Shown here piece by piece: positions 60,010-64,000 of a DNA stretch of 64,000 nucleotides. The DNA comes from Acanthococcus lagerstroemiae. Taxonomy: Eukaryota > Arthropoda > Insecta > Hemiptera > Eriococcidae. Numbering within the stretch: the first letter of the stretch is position 1; every line of letters begins with the position of its first letter. Location of the stretch: positions 64,161,722 to 64,225,721 of the forward strand of contig CM063112.1 in the NCBI GenBank assembly GCA_031841125.1, written 5' to 3'. The notes under the pieces are model-generated. The model saw only the letters and a program-made list of their open reading frames with translations. It searched no databases and was not told where the DNA came from. Position numbers and translations under genes: made by a program.

Positions 60010-63000
60010 GCCATTCTAACTCAGGCATCTTTAGTGTTGTAGAATTCGTTTCTTTCTACCGGAGTAGTCCAAACACTGACGCAGGCCCCGGGAGTATGAT
60101 CTTACGTCTTACTTAAGCAAGGCCCTTCAGAAGTAGTTAGCTCTACGATCAGAAGCTCAGTCTGGTGTAAGCTATACGACTTCAGTCCACCAGGCCAGTC
60201 TGCACTCTGCATCTCCTTTCAATTAGTCGTCGAATCGACGCGTGCGCAAAGTCGCTCTGACCGGCGTTCAGGTTACGAAATAAATTACTTATCAGCGTTC
60301 GTAATGTCTTCTTCCTTGTAATTACTCGAGCATTGCTGACAGGCGGAATGAAGTGGACCCCGGGGGCCGGAGCGGTGCAGAATTCTGCAGCAAGTTATTA
60401 CGAAATTTAAACATGTCAATTGATTAACAATCGTCAGAAGCGGCGCAGAGTGGCTCGGGTTAAGTGAGCGATCTGTGTTCCTCGTTTGTCTTATCTTGCA
60501 CAGTGAACACACAAGAAATATCGAATACGAATGCGAATACGATGGCCTGATGGCACTGCATCGCCACGGATAACGTCTGAAAATATTCAATAAAACGAAC
60601 GCGCGAGCAAGTCGATTCTTATTCACCTTTTTCAATATACACCGGCCGGGTGGCAACAACGATATCTACGATCTGTAATTTCATTTAGAAAACGAAAGTC
60701 GCGCTTTCTAAACGCTTTTTTATCGCCCGCTCCACTGCTGTAGTTCAGAAACACAATTCTAAATAGCTATACACTCATTTTGAAATATGCGAGCTTGAAA
60801 TCGGGGAAAGCTAGATCTACGACGGCCGTGTTCTTTTTTCGTTCTTCCCCGAATTCGTACGGAGATAAGAATGAAGAACAGACTCGCCGTAAGAGTCTGG
60901 GATGATCGTGCGTGGACCCGATAGCTGGACTTGAAACGCCCTACTAGGATACTTCGCTGGCAGCTTACACTCTCTCTCATTTTTCATCACGGAGACGTAC
61001 CTAACATGAATAATCGATGACTGAAAATTCGCATATACCTAGTACGAATATGTATATACTCAGGAAAAGTCACTCGGTTGCCGCCAATCGTTAAAAATGA
61101 CGTACTTAATTACCCGCCAACTCGACTTTTTCTTGGAATACGAAACATATTATGTAAAATTTTTTTAGTGATTTTGGCGCTCTTGTTCATTTATTCAAAG
61201 GAAGCTTCGGTTCTGGCATACTGGCAGTGCCCAGAGCATTCAAAAGTAGCGGACTGCTTTCCGGCCTTTTAGGAACAGTGCTCGTTGGTATCCTGTGCGC
61301 ACACTGCGTAGCCATATTAGTAAGTATTACCGGCATAAGGTATTGCACCCATTATAGGATTAGATTACTATAGCTCTCCACACCTATAAGAAGAACCCTC
61401 CGGCTTACCGTATTTCGCTAATCCGCCCTGACACTTTGCAGGTGAAATGCGCACACGTGTTGTCCATACGAGACAAGAAACCATCACTCGGATTCGAGGA
61501 TACAGCCGAGGTAGCATTCAAAACAGGCCCGAAAGCGGTACGAAAGTATTCGAAGGTAGCCAAGTAAGTGTCCGCATCTGATCTGAATTCCGTAAAACTG
61601 ACCTTTCCGAAGGCATTTCTGTTCAATATACAAGTAGGTGTGCGTACCTAAATTGCCATAATTTCTGGTAGCAATCTTTACCCCGCGAATTAACTATATT
61701 TATACCGATCGCACTACCTCGCCTCAAAACATGTCCATTAATTGATTGACAGAAAGGAAATCAACTAAAGGGTATTCCAAAATTAATTACATAGATGGAA
61801 TTTCGGTCTGTCTGTCTGTCTATCTTCCTATTTGTCACGGACCCTGGAAGTGTTTTTTACCAATATTCATCAATTGCGCTAGAAATGCCAGCATTTACTT
61901 TTCAACAGCAATAATCATTGTCAAGACTATGTGTATACTGCAATGTGTGATTTGGTACTCCGTTGAAAATGTTTTCACGTCTTTAAGAATCAGTTTGCTA
62001 TCTGTGTTAGTGATTCTCATTCATCACTCTTGAGGCCAATATTTAGGTAATAAAACATACTGTGTACTCTTCAAACGTACCATGAAAAATTTGGTATTGA
62101 AAGATTAATTACTCAAAAATTGCCTCCTTCGTTTATTATACGAATATAGAATCGAAGTTAGTCGATCTTTGAAGAAGATAAAATTATTCAAATTTCATGC
62201 GGAATCGAGGAGAATATTGGTAGCAATTAAAGAGCAAAAAAATATTTATGGGAAATCTCAACTTTTATTCCGAAAAACAAGGAATTTCTTGGTTCAACAG
62301 TATTCCACCATGAAAGAGATTAGGAGAGAAGAATTCATACGCAGAAACCTCCTGTCTTATGATTGCTATCGTTGGGGGACGGGGCGGAAATTTAACAAGA
62401 AGAACCAACCCTGTTGAGAAGGAGAGGGGGGAAATACCCCGGGCCCGGACTTTCAAGGGGAACCGATATTTATAAAAGGCCTGAATTTCAAACATACTGT
62501 ACTCGTACATCAAATCAGCAATCACTCCTTATACCATGAAAGAAACCTCTTATCCTGCAGCTTATAATTTTTTCCCATCTAACAAAAGAACAAATTGAAC
62601 TGGAAGGAGAGGCGGCCCGTAGAAATTCCCCCAGGCCCTCTTTTTCTCCCTACGGGGCTGTTTGGAACTTACCACGATCGCTTCTCTGTAATACCAAAAA
62701 GTCAACAAAATGGAATAGTTCTCGACTGGGGCATCAGACTGGTAATCAAGAGCAAGACCTTACTTTACTTCAAGGTGAATTTGAAAATAGGTACATTTTT
62801 ACAGCATTATTCTAGTCAGTTGAATACTAGTACGCTCTTTTCTACTTTAGTAATTTTGAAGAAATGGTATTTGCGAGGCCTCCTTCATCTTTTCGATCAA
62901 GCTGCATATCCGTATCTGCAAAATTCCCAAGTTGTCACCGCATATTGCAGTGATATCAAGTAGCTTCCGCATATTGATGCAGTCATGAGTATTTGCCGCT

Positions 63001-64000
63001 TATAATGATAATCTGAGTCATCTGAATTTCCATGTAGAAGCTGGTCAGCAAATTTTGAATCAATACGCGTTTTTTCGTTCGTGTCATGAGTTCGAATAAA
63101 ATGAAAATGTTATTGAAAAAATAAACCGGAATTCCTGAAATTGAAATCAAAAGATTTTTTAAATTTATTTTATTTTAAATAGCGGTTATTTGTTTTCTAC
63201 AAAAATAAACTGAGTAATCAATGGCTCATTTTGTTTAACAAAAATGAAATTGTAATACACAACTACTTCCGCAATCCTTACGGGGGGGGGGACTCGTTTT
63301 CAACAATACAGTTTTTTATGTGCAAATACAAATATACACCCTTCTTACATTTTAGTGCTCATTTCTCCGGAGATTATATTGTTTATTTACCAAATATACA
63401 ACAATGGTACCTATCCATTTTCAACTCCATTAAGCCCAAAATTCTGGATTTTTTGAAAGGATTTGATGTTTCTCTCGTAACAATCCGATTGAGTTTTTAA
63501 AAACATGCATATCGTCATCTAATAATACGAAAATAATGTGAAAAAATGGAAACGGACTAAACATTCTGGCTTAAAATGGAGTAAGCCAGAGAATATTCCA
63601 GTTTTTCCGGGTGTTCTACGAACTAAATAGGGGGGACGGCTCTTCGCCGTGTTCTGCCCAATAAAACCAGTTGATATGATGAAAAAAGTTACAACTAAAC
63701 TATACTCGTTACACTGTCGCTTCGCTTGGAAGGGAATGGCACTTTGGCTTTGTTTACATATCTTGTCCCCAAGTTTGATAAGATTGATAGCAAAAATGTA
63801 TAATTTTGCGCGTTTTTCATCAAATTAACCGAGTTTTTGGCAATCGGTGGTGAAACGTTGACTGCATTACATATTATATTAAAATAGAAATAACGTAACA
63901 CCGTGTGTGCGTGTGTCCTATCAACGCCCAGGATTGCCACCACTGCGTTCCGAAATAAAGTACCTAAAGAACACCTCAAAATTTTCCATTTCTTCATTTC
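49831..64000 (+). CDS. SLC36/PAT-type amino acid transporter, 5' half (partial)
   Basis: PATs are eleven-span proton-coupled transporters of small neutral amino acids on plasma membrane and lysosomes; some insect members act in nutrient sensing. Coding exons in the window are 49862-49950, 54477-54584, 61169-61319 and 61442-61563, with phase-matched GT-AG introns; the last leaves in phase 2 with the next exon beyond the window. The 156 residues seen comprise a hydrophilic N-terminal tail, the insect-typical YDPFSNRDPTHQTSDFG lead-in, TM1 with HLFKGSFGSGILAVPRAF, TM2, and the VKCAHVL loop. H73 in HLFKG corresponds to the TM1 histidine (H55 in human PAT1) needed for proton coupling. About two thirds of the protein (TM3-TM11) is missing because the gene crosses the window edge. 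Which of the several insect paralogues it is cannot be decided. Confidence 0.92.
49862..49950 (+). CDS. PAT transporter coding exon 1 (start codon)
   Basis: An acceptor GCTGTTTCAG ends at 49830, followed by 31 nt of 5' UTR and the ATG at 49862. The exon encodes MAEKNEKANGETKCEKNASS and a further nine residues, all hydrophilic, then the donor GTAAGT at 49951 in phase 2. The acceptor in front shows that at least one untranslated exon lies upstream. The start is supported by the context ATCACAATGG and by exact phase agreement with exon 2. Confidence 0.85.
49999..50225 (+). mobile_element. GGGACGTA-family element, copy with one internal unit
   Basis: It begins GGCAGGGACGTAGCGAAG at 49999, continues with GGAGGGGTAAAAATTG, one copy of the internal unit, and ends GGGGCAAGCTACCCC near 50204 with a C-run. 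It lies 48 bp after the donor of PAT coding exon 1. Confidence 0.6.
50630..50970 (-). repeat. Degenerate AGTCTTAA-rich array, locus 4 (inverse)
   Basis: On the plus strand it reads as AAGACTC/TTAGGACTC repeats (AACTCTTTAGGACTCTTCAAG, TTTTAAGACTCTTCC, TTAAGACTCTTTCAG), the reverse complement of the other loci. It lies in PAT intron 1. Confidence 0.5.
51582..52660 (-). mobile_element. hAT transposon relic (ZMYM1-like transposase), minus strand
   Basis: On the minus strand, 52540-52100 encodes broken transposase sequence ending in a 'SYYQVLDTVSSELRERVKRF' block, and 51960-51670 encodes the C-terminal dimerisation region with FPECCSLFKLFSTLFSIGSA, NAERVMSS and AIEIFAEQKPRR. These are typical of hAT elements related to ZMYM1/DUF4371 proteins. 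A CAGTGGCGC terminus is present at 51582; the other end is only approximate. Stops and shifts make it inactive. Confidence 0.65.
52678..54236 (+). mobile_element. Second hAT relic, interrupted by another element
   Basis: It begins CAGTGGTGTGCATTCC at 52678 and ends GCACGCCACTG at 54236, as hAT termini do. The flanking 8-mers GAAGTCGG and GCAGTCAG agree at 6 of 8 positions. Around 53.48-53.73 kb, plus-strand frames show KPFSRFTFNEQ..., WFDFYC and then CLTGCEDGGKQFCWPHVYL, resembling the TTF zinc-finger region of ZMYM1-like transposases. It is interrupted by the element at 53727-54047. Confidence 0.5.
53727..54047 (-). mobile_element. GGGACGTA-family element with three internal tandem units
   Basis: It carries the terminus GGGACGTACCGACAGGGGGG at its left edge and C/G-rich runs at both ends. 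Inside are three tandem units of 65-76 bp, each starting (minus strand) CCAACT and ending in GTT(G/C)(G/T)ATTTT. It is related to single-unit copies at 1254-1435 and 49999-50225. No coding capacity. Confidence 0.65.
54477..54584 (+). CDS. PAT transporter exon 2 (cytoplasmic tail)
   Basis: The acceptor TTTATTTTTAG ends at 54476 and the donor GTAAGT starts at 54585. It encodes residues 30-65: a glycine-rich polar stretch and then DDVYDPFSNRDPTHQT, which is the conserved lead-in to TM1 in insect PAT proteins. It enters in phase 2 and leaves in phase 2; the split serine codon (TC|T) joins directly to DFGALVHLF in exon 3. Confidence 0.9.
55338..55668 (+). mobile_element. Second copy of the GC-rich element, in PAT intron 2
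   Basis: It matches the minus-strand 5' part of the element at 22529-23372 over about 280 bp (for example the shared GGGACGTATGG, CGCATGCCAAAGTGGCCC and TGGGGTTCCCTAC segments). It is flanked by GATGTCCAGGGAT (55325-55337) and GATATCCAGGGAT (55665-55677), a 13-bp duplication with one mismatch. The two copies diverge at their 3' ends, and reading frames are shifted between them, so it is probably a short or truncated copy. Confidence 0.7.
56710..56887. mobile_element. Small MITE with GTGCCGTCCCG termini
   Basis: CAGTGCCGTCCCGCGAC at 56710 is mirrored by GTCGGGACGGCACC ending at 56887. GCGAGGCCTAAGGCAAAA near the left is echoed by GCGAGGCCTTAGGCAAAA near the right, in direct orientation. No clear target duplication. 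A further repeat-like segment, GGCCGGATTTAGGTTTTTCG, starts right after it. Confidence 0.6.
58447..58780. repeat. Inverted and tandem repeat with CACTCAAAAAC ends
   Basis: Two imperfect direct units (from about 58447 and 58546) share ACTCAAAAA, GCGAGTA, AAACCTAAA and CATCGAAAAA. The right end (GTACTCGCTGAATCTGTTTTTGAGTG, about 58749-58775) is an inverted partner of the left start. It probably derives from a DNA transposon; no family assigned. Confidence 0.5.
59269..59850. mobile_element. hAT-like non-autonomous element with 8-bp duplication
   Basis: The termini TAAGGGGCGGATTT (59269) and its inverse (ending 59850) match well. TTCATAAG at 59261-59268 and TTTATAAG at 59851-59858 agree at 7 of 8 bases, the hAT duplication length. 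The interior is AT-rich and full of GCATATTT/ACATATTTT repeats, which are common in hAT elements with this terminus. It sits in PAT intron 2. Confidence 0.8.
59985..60009 (+). repeat. Poly(A) run of 25
   Basis: Uninterrupted A run in PAT intron 2; origin unclear. Confidence 0.9.
60010..61168 (+). other. PAT intron 2, repeat-poor end
   Basis: The last kilobase of the intron has somewhat more CpG than its surroundings (60.2-60.95 kb) and overlapping minus-strand frames of no known family. Nothing else is identifiable. Confidence 0.5.
61169..61319 (+). CDS. PAT transporter exon 3 (TM1 and TM2)
   Basis: The acceptor ATTTTTTTAG ends at 61168 and the donor GTAAGT starts at 61320. It encodes S66-L116. 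TM1 carries the family core H-L-F-K-G followed by GSGILAVPRAF; the glycine-rich turn and the proton-coupling histidine are intact. TM2 is GLLGTVLVGILCAHCVAIL. It leaves in phase 0. No stop or frameshift is seen. Confidence 0.95.
61442..61563 (+). CDS. PAT transporter exon 4 (loop after TM2)
   Basis: The acceptor CACTTTGCAG ends at 61441 and the donor GTAAGT starts at 61564. It encodes VKCAHVLSIRDKKPSLGFED, then TAEVAFKTGPKAVRKYSKVA, residues 117-156, leaving in phase 2. This matches the family's 'LVRC-H-LC-R-KK--LGY-D' region between TM2 and TM3. The intron before it is only 122 bp. No following exon is recognisable between 61564 and 64000. Confidence 0.93.
61564..64000 (+). other. PAT intron 4, no further exon recognised
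   Basis: After the donor at 61564 I searched for the TM3 region of the transporter on the plus strand and did not find it. Content is AT-rich with a G-run near 63.28 kb. The next exon is presumably beyond the window. Confidence 0.6.

Noticed and set aside
62595..62963. 122-residue plus-strand frame downstream of PAT exon 4, considered as the next transporter exon
   Set aside because: The sequence has no membrane span or PAT-like motif.
1..64000. Searches for operons, CRISPR arrays, phage or bacterial defence genes
   Set aside because: The spliced genes, SINE, LINEs and MITEs show this is nuclear eukaryotic DNA; no direct-repeat/spacer pattern is present.

Overview
This is an AT-rich eukaryotic window with GT-AG introns, long introns and intergenic space, many DNA-transposon and LINE relics, and a tRNA-derived SINE. 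The two recognisable genes and the repeat types fit an arthropod, most likely an insect; I cannot place it more finely. I see no operons, CRISPR arrays, phage or plasmid features, and almost every long open frame here is a chance or transposon-derived frame.

Left part (about 2.3-17.1 kb, + strand): a complete eight-exon gene for the gamma/delta/zeta-sarcoglycan family. The modelled CDS is 945 nt (314 residues), with phase-matched junctions at every intron. It encodes a type II membrane protein with a short basic cytoplasmic tail, one membrane span and a C-terminal four-cysteine cluster. A MITE ends 24 bp before exon 3. A poly(A) signal follows at 17.05 kb, and a SINE with a perfect 17-bp target duplication sits just beyond it.

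Middle part (about 17.4-49.8 kb): no gene I can recognise. It holds degenerate AGTCTTAA-rich arrays, several MITEs, an 844-bp GC-rich insertion with a 14-bp target duplication, a MULE-type SWIM/AT-hook remnant, an R1-like LINE remnant and two CpG-rich blocks that could be promoters. One speculative two-exon model at 21.0-21.7 kb (TATA box, signal peptide, phase-1 intron, 110 residues, poly(A) signal) could be an undescribed secreted protein.

Right part (about 49.8-64 kb, + strand): the 5' half of an SLC36-type (PAT) proton-coupled amino acid transporter. Four coding exons are visible, covering the N-terminal tail, TM1, TM2 and the following loop. The gene runs off the right edge. Its first introns are filled by two hAT relics, a hAT-like element with an 8-bp target duplication, and other repeats.

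The two genes are unrelated in function: a dystrophin-complex membrane protein of muscle, and a nutrient transporter or sensor. Nothing resembling a new multi-gene system is visible. The most unusual material is the candidate secreted-protein gene, the repeated AGTCTTAA arrays, and several transposons whose boundaries can be read directly.
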